Shown: positions 27,701 to 39,600 of the stretch, piece after piece
Position numbering within the stretch: position 1 is the stretch's first letter
Layout of the letters: the number at the start of each line of letters is the position of its first letter
Assembly (NCBI GenBank): GCA_034509425.1
Contig: JAVTVJ010000118.1
Location: forward strand, 496,001 to 560,000
DNA: 64,000 bases
DNA from: Eopsaltria australis
Lineage: Eukaryota; Chordata; Aves; Passeriformes; Petroicidae
Reading direction: 5' to 3'
Notes under the pieces: generated by a model
The model's input: the letters and a program-made list of their open reading frames with translations, nothing else
What the model was told of the DNA's origin: nothing
Database searches by the model: none
Position numbers and translations under genes: made by a program

Positions 27701-28439
27701 GCTTTTGCAGTGAGATTACAAGAAAGACAACAAGGAGAGTCTGAAAGCATGTTCTTTGGAGTTGTAACATTAGTCATTTTTGAGCACACTTTCTAAGCAC
27801 TGTCAAGTTAGTGATCTGTTTTAAAGCCTGAAAACCAAAGTTGACAATTCTTTTCATTGTTTATAGAGTTGTAGAGGAAAGATATGCTTTGAATTATGTT
27901 TGAATAAGATCTTAGAATATATAGGGGTGTGACTTGGCCCTCAGTTCCACTGGGTAGAAAAAGAAGCTGTGCATGCACAATAAATTAAAGAATTTGAATC
28001 TTTACTTAATGAGGGAAACAAATGAAATTTCCATGCTTCTTTGGTCTTTTACAAGTTCTGTATAATATTCATAACAGGAAGTACTGTAAGTTTCCATAGG
28101 CTGTGAGGATGACTATCAAAAATAAAATGTAACTGAATCAATATGGAAACCCTTATTAATAAACTTGGTTAATTTGATTGCTAATTTTTATTAAAGTACC
28201 CCCCAACTGTAGAAAAGAGGGGGTTTATTTAAATATTAAAGGAAAAACATAGTAAATAGTAAAAAGGATTTTCTGCCTGAAAGTAAAAAATGAGTATCCC
28301 TTTATTTTTTTAAAATACTTTTCTTTCCCCCTGTGAATTACGCAGCATATTAAGCAAGCACAATGTAAGAATGTTTCTTGCAGTGTTTCAGCAGGAAATA
28401 TGTAGCTTTGGTTGTATAAAATGACAGTGCTCAGGAAGG

Positions 28440-28700
28440 TAAATGTATTGAATTACCCCATTAATAGAAAGGAGACGGTATTATGGTAGTTTTCCCCCAG
28501 GCACTGACTTTCACAGGTGCTGTAATCATGGTGGGCTACAATGATAGTACTGTAAATGCAAAAATAACAATATGCAATTAGATGAATTTTTGTGTGAAAT
28601 GCGATAAATCAAGGAGTGGAATTTGTCAGACATCAATTCCCTAACAGCAAGAATGTTTATCTAAACCACAAAAACCTCACAGCTGAAATCACTATTTTCT
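28440..28700. promoter_or_regulatory. Candidate conserved non-coding element
   Basis: A non-coding stretch with isolated CpGs (GAGACGG, ATGCGAT), CCATTAAT, CAATTAGATGAAT, TGTTTATC and AACCACAAA (RUNX-like) motifs packed together. Motif density, not homology, is the only evidence. Confidence 0.2.
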
Positions 28701-31589
28701 CATGTTTTCACTCAGTTCATGAGAGAAATATTAACAGCACAGTTCTGAGAAAGAAGCTTTTTGATCTCTTTTTGCACTCATTGCTTGTTAGGTAGGCATA
28801 CTTTTGGCAATATCTGTACCTTCATTTGCATGCTTTCTGAAAACTGTCATTTTGTGAGTGACATGACACTACCTGTCATTTACCTCCCAGTTTGGGAAGG
28901 GTAGAGTTGAGAGACAATTAAGGGAACTCTTACAAAGAATTCTGCGCACCCATCTTCCTTGGTCAGTGCGAAATGTTTCAATCTTAAGAGAGGATGCTGG
29001 TGTTAAATGAGGCATACTATCTATGTATCACTGCATTTTCTTTGATAATGCTAGAAAATGTGTTGTTGAGAAACATGTAACTAAGAAACTGTAACTCTGC
29101 AGTGATAAAAACGTTACCTTAAGCATGACCTGATAGTGGAAATCACAATTTTCCTGGCAATCACGCTTTCTTCGGGCATTTAAATATTGCGGGTCTTAAT
29201 TTCTTGTTTGCTGAAAAGAAGTGTTTGTTTTCAAATACAGAAGTAAAATTACCAAATGTTGTGTGTACAGAAATGTGTTATAAATGACCATCCAGCTTCC
29301 CTTGAGAAGTGGTGTCTGGCCGTAAGGAGGTGCCCTAGAAGCATTACTGAAGTTCAAGGGAGCTGCAGCTGGGCTGTGCCAAGACAGCTTTGCCTGTCCC
29401 AGTTCTGAGACCATTCCTGTACTGATGGTACAGCCTCAGCTCAGGGGCTAAAATGTGCCCATCCTCTTTTTGGGTGCATATAGTTTCAAAGTCTGAACTG
29501 TGCAAGCACTGAACCTCTTGGAGCCTGTCTTCTTAGCACCTCTCCTGGGCTGATGGAAATCTAAGGTACAACTGCTCCCCAGCTTCCTATGTGGCATTTA
29601 CTCAGTGGGTAACTCAGCTGAACATGACCACAGGGGTAACAAGAGAGTCAATATGCACAGATGGGGTACACTAATTAATAAAAGTAATATTTTATACTTT
29701 GCAGTATTAATATTCTTCAGAGATTGCTATGTTTTTGTCACAAAGGAGCTAAAAATTTTCACCTTTTCTCCTTGTTTGTTTTCCTTCTTTTTTGAACTTG
29801 GTTCCCACTGAAGAATGAATCAGTAAACTGATACGGAAATTTTCCTTATCAAAACATCAGACAGGGCCTCTCCATTTTCTTTTCCTTGTCATGGTGTGTC
29901 ATTCACACCATTTTTCTTACCCTGTTGAGTGCTCTGCAGATTCAGGTTTGAAGTATAGAGAATATGTTCAAAGCTTGTCTGCAGTTCCTTGTGACCCACT
30001 CTGGGAACCTGGGCCATGGAGGACAAGATGCTCTAACTCTCCAGAGGCTGTATGATGCCAGGAGTGGGGAAGCAGAGCTTAGGTCCCACTAAATACAGTG
30101 CTCCTGGGTTATTTGTCCCTAGGACTACGAGATGCAGACCAACCCCATGGTCCATCCTGTAGGTGAGCTCAGGGGAGTGAAACCCCAGGGTCAAGTAGTT
30201 CACTTCCTTGGGTGACAGTCCCAGAGAGTTGGTGTAGGAGTGGTTGACCTCTGACCAAGGCTTACTAGTCTGTATGTTGCTGTTGCCTGAAGGTGGTTGG
30301 GTTTACAGGAATGCAATAAAAATGCTTGAACATAAAAGGCAGGTAAAGTAACATGGTTAATATGTGAATTGTTAACCAGAGTCAGACAACAAATGTCTGT
30401 GGTGGGTGCAGGACTCTCCTGCCAGTGTCTGCAGTGGAAATCAAGTTTCCATTCAATGTTGCTCTGAGTGACAGCCAGTACACAGAAGGAAAACAAACAG
30501 TAACTATTATCTTCCTTCTGAAGCAGCTCCAAAGTGAATATAAACACTGATTGTTTAGAGACCATCAATTAAACTAAGAAGTATTTAGAGCAGGTGCAGG
30601 AGAGATAATGAATGAAAAGCGAACTTTATAGTCTTGTGTATTTAAAGCAGTTTGGCTTTTTGATGTTGTGTTTATGGGGAAGAGTATTGACTTGATAGTT
30701 GGAGCCTGGGACTCTTTTATTTGACAAACACACTGCAAACATCAAGAAGAGAGGCCTAAATGATGGGAACTTTAATGCTGGGGATGTTTTATTTATCACT
30801 GCAGTAATATTGAAAGAACGTTTGAACTTATGGGTAGAGGTTTATGATCTTGTTAACCTCTGATTTATTAAGGTAGAGTTATGCAACCTTTCATATTTTC
30901 AACTCCCTAGTACTGTCTAGTGGAATTGTAGAGAATAGGGCTTTCTGCTGTTAGTCACTTTGTATGATGTGGTTCCTGGGAACTTGAAAGCCGTTTCAGA
31001 TAAAGGGTAAGAGAAAAGGAAACACTCATTATCTTGACTTTACAGAGGAGAATCTGAGGAATAGAGAAGCAAGGGACAGAGATTTTACAAAAAGGTACAG
31101 TGTTTCAACCAAAAGAAAACTTAATTGACTCTTCATAAAAGAATTCTGCAGATGAAATAAGAAGCTAAACCCTCATCTCCCAGAAGTAATTGAGGATAAA
31201 TGTGGATCAATATAGCTTTTTCATCTCTTGTCTTGAAAAAGTCTTTTATGTCTCTTCCTAAAATAGGTAACAGTATGAATTTTATCTTTTTGTTTGTTTT
31301 TATAACACCTCTTGTCCTTTATTCTTTCAAGATTTAGCTGTCAATATTCTGCACTTTCATGCCCTCCACAATTTGTTCACTCACTGAATTTTAATGCACT
31401 TTAAAATAGGTTTCTCAGCTTCTTTGTTTTCTGGAAAGACAGCTTTGCTGTTCAGGGCTAAAGGTGGTAGTAGGAATTACTTTGGGTGTTAATCAGAAGC
31501 ACAGGTCTGGCTTACTGAATCACTTAGGGAAAGCCACTTGATCTTCTGGCCAGCTCAGTTGTTAAATCAGTAAGCAGAAACACTGCAGT

Positions 31590-32074
31590 AATACTAGATC
31601 ATCCATCCAAGCCAACCATCCCTTGGTAAATGTATTACCATGTTAAAACCAATCGCTGCTAGCAGAGGTGAGGCAGCCCCATAAGCAGTGAGCTTTGAGC
31701 TGACATGGCACAGGGAGAGTGCCTGTGTTCCATGACTGATACTGGGGAGTTCTCTGCACACCTGGGGCAGTGTACAGCAGAGGGCTTGGGGGTTCATTTG
31801 AGGTAGCATGAGGAACAGGCCTGCCAAGGCATTGTGGTGCACAGTAATGCTGAGGCAGGTCTGCCAGCACCTCCTCCCTGTCCTGTACAACTCTGCATAA
31901 TGGCAAGGCTGTACCAGGGAGAGGTCTAGTGGAGATGTTCCACGGTGTGTTCTATTCCATACATCTCATATCTTGTGAAAACTGCGTTTGATAAGGCCAG
32001 CCAATCTGCCCAGAGTGACTAGAAGATGGCATCTTTGCCTATGGGAGGGTGGAGGTGAGAAAAGGAGGCTACAG
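31590..32074. other. Moderately GC-rich segment before the LTR, origin unclear
   Basis: This segment is richer in G and C than its flanks and holds overlapping short minus-strand frames (31594-31890, 31643-31906) typical of repeat-derived DNA. The start (ATCATCCATCCAAGCCAACC, near 31598) recalls the reverse complement of a CR1 3' end, but the rest does not match the CR1 pattern I know. It may be an old repeat or the 5' part of the LTR that follows. Confidence 0.3.
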
Positions 32075-32755
32075 GTGGGTTTGTGAGGAAAAGCTTTGGT
32101 GGTGGATGGTTTCTGTGAGAAACTGCTGGAAGATTCCCCCGTGTCCAGCTCCTCAAAGATGGACCTGCTGCGGGCTAAGGCTGAGCCCATGAGTGACAGA
32201 GGCAGCAACCTCTGTGATAACTTAAGAAGGGGAAAGCAGTTACTGCCCAGAAACAATTCCAGCCAGAGAGGAGTGAGAAGCTGTGGTAGAAACACACCTG
32301 AAGACACCAAGGTCAGTGAAGAAGGGGGAGGGAAAGGTGCTTCAAGGGCCAGAACAGAGATTCCCCTGCAGCCTGTGGTGCAGACCATGCTGAGGCTGTG
32401 CAGCCCATGAAGATCCCTGCTGGAGCAGAATCTGCCTGCAGCCTGTGGAGAACCCCACACCAGAGCAGGGGGGGTACCCAAAGGAGGCTGTGACCCTGTG
32501 GGAACCCAGATTGGAGCACATTCCTGAAGGACTGCACCCCATGGAAGGGACCCACACTGGGATGGTTTGTACAGAACTTCAGCCAGCAGAAAGGACCCAT
32601 GGTGGGGAAGAGTGTGAGGGGTCCCCCCCCTGAGGAGGAAAGAGTATCAGAGATATCTGACGAACTGATTATAACACCCATTCCCCAATCCCCTGTGCCC
32701 CAGGAAGGGGGAGATAGAGAATTCCCAAGTGACGTTAAGCCAGGGTCAGCCTAGT
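32075..32755 (+). mobile_element. ERVL-type solo LTR, TguLTR5-like, internally deleted
   Basis: The sequence matches, from memory, a widespread passerine or neoavian endogenous retrovirus LTR. It has a GAGAAACTGCTGGAAG-type start. It then has repeated phrases with an ACCCACACTGG or CCCATGG core (32430-32600), the phrase AGAGTGTGAGGGGTCC followed by CCCCTGAGGAGGAAAG (32608-32641), and an end resembling AGCCAGGGTCA (near 32740). The repeated phrases are fewer than in copies I recall, so internal units appear lost. A degenerate TATA-like TTAAGAAGGGG sits near 32222. No gag, pol or env frame adjoins it, so it is best read as a solo LTR. The 171-codon minus-strand frame at 31966-32481 is only antisense LTR sequence. 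Both ends are uncertain, and I could not find a target-site duplication. Confidence 0.7.
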
Positions 32756-34139
32756 AATGCCAAGAAACTTGAGGTTATTGTGGTTTTTTCCTCATCCCTG
32801 CATTGACAATCTCCCTGGAAAATCCCAAGAAAACACTGTCTAGTCCAGAGTAGTAAGGGAGAGCTTTCCAATACTGGGAAGGATTTTAAAAACATAAATA
32901 AAAATCAACTGGTGATACCAGCAATGAAGCTAACGTTCCCAGTGGATTCACCCCACATCCCAAGTGGGGAGAAAACAAATCCCTTGTAGGGGCAACCAAG
33001 TTACCAGAGAATCCCTGTGCTGACCAAGTGCAAAGGATGATTTGAGGATGAGTTTTAGGGTAAACAGGAGCTGAAGCCTCATGGACTGGTTAAATTACTT
33101 AAATATCATATCTGCAACAGAATCAGGCATGCATAAAGACACATGGGAACATACAGTTCTTTACCATGGTTGAACATCTGCCTTTATTAATGTAAAAAAG
33201 ACAGAGTTCTATTTCAGTCAAGCATAATATAGTTTGCTATTAAATTCACAGTTAAACTGAATACATTTATACATTTGATTTTAGTTTATCTCAAACTGCC
33301 TTCCCATTTTTAGGTCTCAAATATTTGTAAAATCTATAGAATTTTTTTTAGCCAACCAAATTATTCTGTGATCCTTATCTATTATATTTCTATGAAAGAC
33401 AATCTTTTACATTAAAAATACTTCAAATTCTTTCTGCTAGATTCTAATTTCCTGATATATGTAAAAGGAAGAAAAAACAGCAGTGAAACATTTAGGTTTG
33501 TACTCTCAGTGTTTTTAAACTAAACATGTGAAACCAAAAAAGCAAGACCATGTTTTTGCACATGTATGCATACAAAATGTATAATTGTCATGCTTTGAGG
33601 TTACTTTTGAATGCAAATTTGGATTTAATCAGCCCTGAATAAAATGTGGCATGTAAATATACTATCACTGCACTCTAAGGTTCTCTTTGAAATAAAGGGC
33701 TACCTTATAATTTCTAGATGTGGCAGTCCAGGCGTGAGTTACAAATTAGTCATATATGCCAATATCATTATATATATCTTGACATATGAATTTGCAAAAT
33801 GATCTCCTAACTACCATGAGGATATTATTCACTTTTAAAATGCCAAATTATTTTACCCTATGCAGCTGTACTTTAAATTTTCAAATGCTAAAATAATTAG
33901 GGAATTAAAGACTAAAATTTTCTCAAAATAAATCTCCTGGTATCATTCTAATATAGGGGTATTTTTAATGAGTCTTCCACTGAGAAAAATTTATTTTTTA
34001 TGGTTTTTTTGTGTCTGTCATATCACAGTTCAACATTCTTTTTATTTGTATAATGAACTTAAATTTTTCTTGCCTTCCTAAGGTATTTTTCTAAGGCTTA
34101 AAGATTTTGGAATACAAGTACCATAACAATTTGTGTAAT

Positions 34140-34222
34140 CTATTAAAAATGCAGGCATTCTTTCTTTTTTCTTTTTTTTTAACCCCTCTTCTCTTTCTCT
34201 TTCTCTTTATTTTTTAACCAGC
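34140..34222. repeat. Pyrimidine-rich CTTT tract
   Basis: A C/T-only stretch with TCTCTTTCTCTTTCTCTTTA units near 34189-34209, ending in AACCAG. On the plus strand it would make a very strong splice acceptor, but no convincing exon follows because the phase-0 frame stops after seven codons. Confidence 0.75.
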
Positions 34223-34904
34223 AGCAGTTAAAAATAACTGTTTAATTGCAATGCCCTCTGCAAATCCCCTCCCAGCTTGGTTTGAGTTTGAAAAGCCATG
34301 TAAGGACTTCTCATTACCATTTCATCCCCAGAGCTTGTATTTATAGAAGAAACCACTTTTTTTCCTGACCTAGAGTTACAGTCCATGGTGGAGCTTTCAA
34401 GAGCCCCTAGCAGAGGCAACCTATGGCAGGGTGCTGTGTGCTACAACTGCCTCGTGGGAGGGCTGATTTTGGGGGAGAGAAGAGCAACACTGAACCTCAA
34501 TTATTTTTCCTCCATCTTTCTGTAGGCTGCTGGCTCATGTCCATTTTGGAATATGTCACCAGGTTGTGTTGGTGTGCTTCCCTTTGGTACCCTGCTACAG
34601 TGAACCCCAGAAGAATAAAGTGCAGCCTCAGCTGATGGGTTTTGCTGCAATTACCCATATATGCAGCTTATTTAAAAATACTAAACTTAGAGATGACGCT
34701 TCAGTCAGGAATCATCTATTGGTCGAAAAATTCCTGATGTGTCTGTGGCTTGGCACAGACCTGGTGTGGACTTGTGGTTTTTCCCTGTTTGGATGCTCAG
34801 ACTACACAAGGTGGTTCCTCCGTTAGATGGCACTGTGTGTTTTGGCGGTGCCTCTACTCACTCCCCGTGTTAAATGGAGAGTAATTAACTTTTAGGAGGT
34901 GTGT

Positions 34905-35060
34905 GTGTTATAAAAAGCAGCCTCTCCATGTGGACGTGAGTTCTTTGTTCTTATCAGACTGAGGGAAACGGTCTTGTTATCGCTTGTATTTTTTTCCCCT
35001 CCCCCCCAACCCCCCCTTCCCCCAAAGCAATAGAAAGTATATAAAGGGTGCTAGTGAGAT
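34905..35060 (+). promoter_or_regulatory. TATA-like box and C-rich tract, possible cryptic promoter
   Basis: TTATAAAAAG occurs near 34910-34919, with GGACGTGAGT 25-35 bases downstream, followed by a poly-C tract (34988-35030) and a second TATATAAAGG-like motif near 35038-35047. No CpG island accompanies them. This could be a cryptic or alternative start site, an LTR relic, or chance. Confidence 0.15.
34988..35030. repeat. Poly-C-rich low-complexity tract
   Basis: T-rich then C-rich sequence, with several runs of five to seven C broken by AA or TT. It may form unusual structure on the G-rich strand, but the runs are not arranged as a clean four-run quadruplex repeat. Confidence 0.8.
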
Positions 35061-38000
35061 CAAAACTGATGTATATCTTTCCTCCCACTCTAAAATCAAA
35101 GGATTTTTACCTTTCTATGGGTGATTTAATTTGGGTCTCTGTGATTTGAGAAACCAAATATTTTGACTTTTTTTTTTCATTATTTATGGCCATATTACAG
35201 AAAAACTATTTTCTATCCTTAAATTTAGAAGAACCAAAAATTATACATCTAATTGTTTCTCTCAAACCTATGAAAGAAGTGTAGATAAAAACCTGATTTC
35301 TTACTGACTGAGAAGGAATCAAGTTATTGCTTTGCTGCAGCTGCTATTTGATCCATTGGTGTTGTTAGACAATTGACATCAAGGGAAATGATCTTTCTTT
35401 AGCTTGGACAGAAATTCACCCCTGAAGAAGGGGTCTGCAGGAGCCCAGGGCAGGTCTCTGCTAATGGGGAAGGACCTGGACATGATTTTGACCTGGAAAC
35501 CTGGCACTGCCTTTTGTTATTCCCAGGTGTGGTTTGAGCACTAGGATGAGCTTGGGATAATCCCTGCAAGTTATTATGCCTGTGGCCACCCTGCTTCAGA
35601 GGGCATGAGAACAGTAACGTGAATGTGAGATACTCCATGCCTGCTGGCCTTGGTGCCAGAGAACAATCCCAGGCTCATTTAATTGACTCATATAGTTGTA
35701 GGCACTATGTCCAAACAAAATGTGAAGCAAACAGTGGAATTTACCCATTCTGGATTTTTCAACCCTAGCAAGGCAATGAACAGCAGTAACATACCTGGTG
35801 AATATTTTGCTATACAATTCTTTGGAAGTAGCACTGCTCTTGGCTGCATCTACAGTGGTTGTTATAAGGGACAGTAAAAACAACCTTAGTCCAAAAAAAG
35901 AACAGCAAATGGGACTGGGGTTCAATACTGTATTTAACTGGGAAGATAATACTACTCTGCAGGCTGGACTGGGGTGAGGGAAACATGGATTGCTACCTGG
36001 CAGCATTATTGACTCTCAGGGTGACTTTGAGCCAAATACTTCAGTTTTCAGAAGTGAGTAATGAGTTTTCCTGCTAGCTGGACACACTTCACAGGGTCAT
36101 AATTTCGTCCCTAAAATGGTGGCCCTCTGTAGACCTGAGGCTGTAATTTTCTCAGGCTTGAATCTATGACATGGGAAAGCTAATAAAGGCACTTTCCTCA
36201 TCTTTTTTTTTACTCTTCTAATGTAGTGCAATTTTTTTGCAAACAGAGCTGCTGCCTAGTATGTGTGGAAAGTAATGATCTGAAACATAACTTCACCATC
36301 CCACATTTTGGGTGACAGAGTACACTTGTGATCCTTAAAATAGTATTCAGGTTATTTATATTAACTATATAATTTATTTTTATGACCTTTGCATATAAAT
36401 CAACATGCAAATAAAAAAAGTTGAAATCTATAAAACAGACTTCCTAGGTGAAGAACAAACACAAATGCGTATTTTAATAATAGAGTTCACACAACAATAA
36501 AGTGTTAACAGCTCAGCTTTTGTACAGCTTTGGAAAGGAATTTAAGCAGATGTAGTAAACTATATGTTGAAAGTAAATAACCCTGTGAAAACACAGATTC
36601 TTTACTGTTTGATTTCAACCAAATTTCCATAGCTGGAGTTAAGACTCAACTTACGTTTTCATTGCAAGCAATTTTTCAAGATCATATTTAATATCTTCAG
36701 TCTATAGGCTAGTAAGATGTATTCAGATATGATTTGAATTTTATAAATCTACTTGAAATAAGAAACTTCTAACCAGTAAAATCATCTATAAACCAATAAC
36801 TGCGATAACTTTTAGACCACTTGAGGATTATGATTTTTGTTGGGCTTTTTCGTTGGTAAAAGGGACTTTTTAATATAATTTTGACTAAACTCAAGTGTGG
36901 CTGTGCCCTTTTGCTACCTGTTGTGATTGTCAGATGTTATACATGTGTACCAAGAATGTAAGGGGTGAAGGAGTGGCAATGAGCTCCTCAGTAGTTTGGA
37001 AATGCTGGTTATTTACTGGTAAAGCTTCAGATTAACTTGTCTATTTTTATTTTACCTTAGTGTGATGCTTTTTATTTTTACAGATATTTGAAACCATAAT
37101 CACTCATATTATTGGTTTGCTTAGGTGGAAAGGTAGGTCACCAAAAAATTGGTCTACTCTTCTGAAGCTCTTGGTGATAAAATTGTATTTCCCAAATGGG
37201 TCTAGGTGAAATGCCTGTTGGTCTAATTAAACTGATCTTGACAAATATATTTTCTCACACTTCAATGTTTGGACCCTGTTCTAACCTTCCTGTCTAGTCT
37301 GTCTTAAATTAAATTTGCTGAAAAAACGATGCAGAAAAAAAAAAACCCAGAATTTTTCTAATACGTAAAACAACAACAATAACAAAAGGTATGCTGTATT
37401 CTCATGAGACCTATGATGTTTCTCTGAGATCTGAGAGATTCTGATGCCAGACTTCATCTGTAAGGTAGTAGTTATTTTCTTAATCACATTTAATTGAAAA
37501 ACCCAGTCTTGCTACAAAAACATCATGGTTTTCTCAAGTTCATTTAACAAAGATTTCCTGGTCTCAATATCACTCTGAATGTCCTTCCTATAAACCTCCA
37601 TGTGGAATAGGAACTCCACAGAAGAAAACAAAATTAAGAAATATAAAAAGCAGTGAAAGAAAAGGATGTTACGTCCATACAATATAAGACAGTGTCTAAG
37701 AAGTAGCCTGGCACAATTTAAAGAGCTTTTGTCTGGATTTGCCTTCCTTTTCTTGAGCTGTGGTAGGGAAGAAGGTCAGCACAATATAACACAAATATTT
37801 TCAATATGCTTTACTTTCTGTAGCTTTTCTCATCCTAACTTAATCTAAATGCTCTATGCAGTTCAAACACAGAGGCAGGTGCTAGTGGCTGCTAAAATCT
37901 ATAGAGAACAGTACTAGAGAGCTGCTATTTGCTAAAAAGAATTGGAGAGATTAATAAGAGAAGCAAAGACAAATATACAGATTTACATAAGGAAGAAAGA

Positions 38001-38729
38001 AGGAAAAACATGAAACAGGCAAGCCCTGAAACCAAACCTTTACATCCAGAGTGCTTGAAGATTACCCATCAGTTCAGAAGGAGTCTGATTTTGTACATTA
38101 ATTGAAAGAAGAGTGGAGTCTGATTCAAAACTGCAGAAAAGGACCATGAAGAACATGCTAGGTGATACAGTGGTGAAAAGGAGTGACAGGCACAAAAATG
38201 TGCAGGGCATACCTGCCAGAAGGATGGAAAAGGGAGCAGGTTCTGCAAGGTCATCCACAGTAGGTCCTTGGAGAAATATATAGAAATAAATGGACAGTCT
38301 GTTTGTGCAGGACAGAGACAGAAACAGAATAAGGACAGTCTAACAGGCAAGACCACCAAGATTCTCTGCCTGCTAGCCAGTTTTATTAGGTCTCCTGACA
38401 ACACAACAAAAAAACATCAAAAGTTTAATATTTACAGGAAATAATTTCCTCTGAATGGACACACATGTGGCACTGCAATGCTAACTGAAGCTAGGAGTGA
38501 TTCAGTTATACATTTCTACAGATAAAAAGAATCATGGGCTAGGTTTTGCAATCTTATCACATATAAAGAGAAAATACTGAAAGTTTTCCCTGAAATAATT
38601 TAAATCATGCTGTTTATGGCTCAGCCACTTAGGGAAGAGAGAAATCTTTCTTTCTCTAGAAAGCAGAATGTCATGACATTGTTATTATCCAAGCATCCAG
38701 GGCACAAACTGAATTCATGCTGTTGATCA

Positions 38730-38761
38730 GTCTCCAGGACTTGTGTGTCTCCAGGACTTGT
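38730..38761. repeat. Perfect 15-bp direct duplication, period 17
   Basis: GTCTCCAGGACTTGT occurs at 38730-38744 and again, unchanged, at 38747-38761, two bases apart. It is a recent slippage-type duplication. Confidence 0.85.
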
Positions 38762-39299
38762 TTTGCTGGTAGATTCCCAAGGGGAAGTCCCATGCCCACA
38801 TCTGATACTTTCTCCAAACACAAATAAGATCAACACAAATGTTTTTAAAAGGGATGATTTTCACAACCTTCTCTGCTAGAAGGAGAGGACTTTTCCTCTA
38901 AGACTGTGGCTCAAAAAAGAACAAAATCAGCCAGGTGATCTGTGGAGCTTTAAAATCCTTGTTTTCCATCACACCAGTGTCACTGCTGTTTGGGATCCCT
39001 TGCTGGAGTGCTGTGTAAGCTTAACTGGGAGTAACTTGTTGCCTGAGGTAAGGACAGTGGGCTGGCTGTGCTTGTTTGAGCCACTGAGATTACCCCAGGA
39101 TTTGTACAGCCTACACTCAGTTTAAGTACATTAGAAATGGTACATCTAATAGAATGATCTGAAGAAAACAATGAAAGGATATTTAAGAGTGCTCTGTGGG
39201 CTTTTGGTTTTGTTTTGTTTTTAAGGACATCTCAATATAATTTTTATTTATCATAAAACACTTACTTTGACAGGCCTGAAAATATTACTATTTTGAAAG

Positions 39300-39600
39300 G
39301 CTGACTAGACTTAACGTTGGCTTGGGCCCTCATTTCCTTCTTATTATTGCAAGGATATTTCTCTGCCTTTCTTTGTTAAAGTAGCTTAATTGAGAATCCA
39401 AATAGCACCCTTGAGACCACCGCAGGGGCTGATGGCAACTGCATATTAGAGTCAAAATCATCCTGTTATCAAAAATAAATCATGGTCTTTCTCATTCACA
39501 GGGTCTCTTTAAGTGTTTCCTCTTGGGGATTTTTTATTACTTTTCTTCTCTATGAAGACTTGACGGCTGATAATGAAAATCATTTATAGTTCAGATTGCC
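39300..39600. promoter_or_regulatory. Candidate conserved non-coding element
   Basis: A non-coding stretch with isolated CpGs (TTAACGTTGG, CACCGCAGG, GACGGCTGATAAT) and many TAAT, AATTGAG and TTATC (GATA-like) motifs. There is no open frame. It is proposed from motif texture only. Confidence 0.2.

Larger units (their letters stand above)
23262..31589 (+). other. Intron-like stretch, no supported gene
   Basis: AT-rich sequence without recognisable coding capacity. A short exon-like segment lies at 30123-30162 (see findings). The 28440-28700 part keeps CpGs and RUNX-like and homeodomain-like motifs. An imperfect 20-base direct repeat occurs at 24741-24783. No CR1 or LTR is evident. Confidence 0.4.

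Noticed and set aside
31966..32481. 171-codon minus-strand open frame
   Set aside because: It lies mostly antisense to the LTR at 32075-32755, and its serine- and leucine-rich text reflects LTR base composition.
34222..34299. 78-base segment after a superb pyrimidine tract
   Set aside because: The phase-0 frame stops after seven codons. The open frame needs a different phase from the upstream exons, and the tract is explained as a simple repeat.
37084..37132. 49-base open segment after TTTTTACAG and before GTAGGT
   Set aside because: The splice-like ends are acceptable, but the peptide is isoleucine-rich AT-type sequence and no other support exists.
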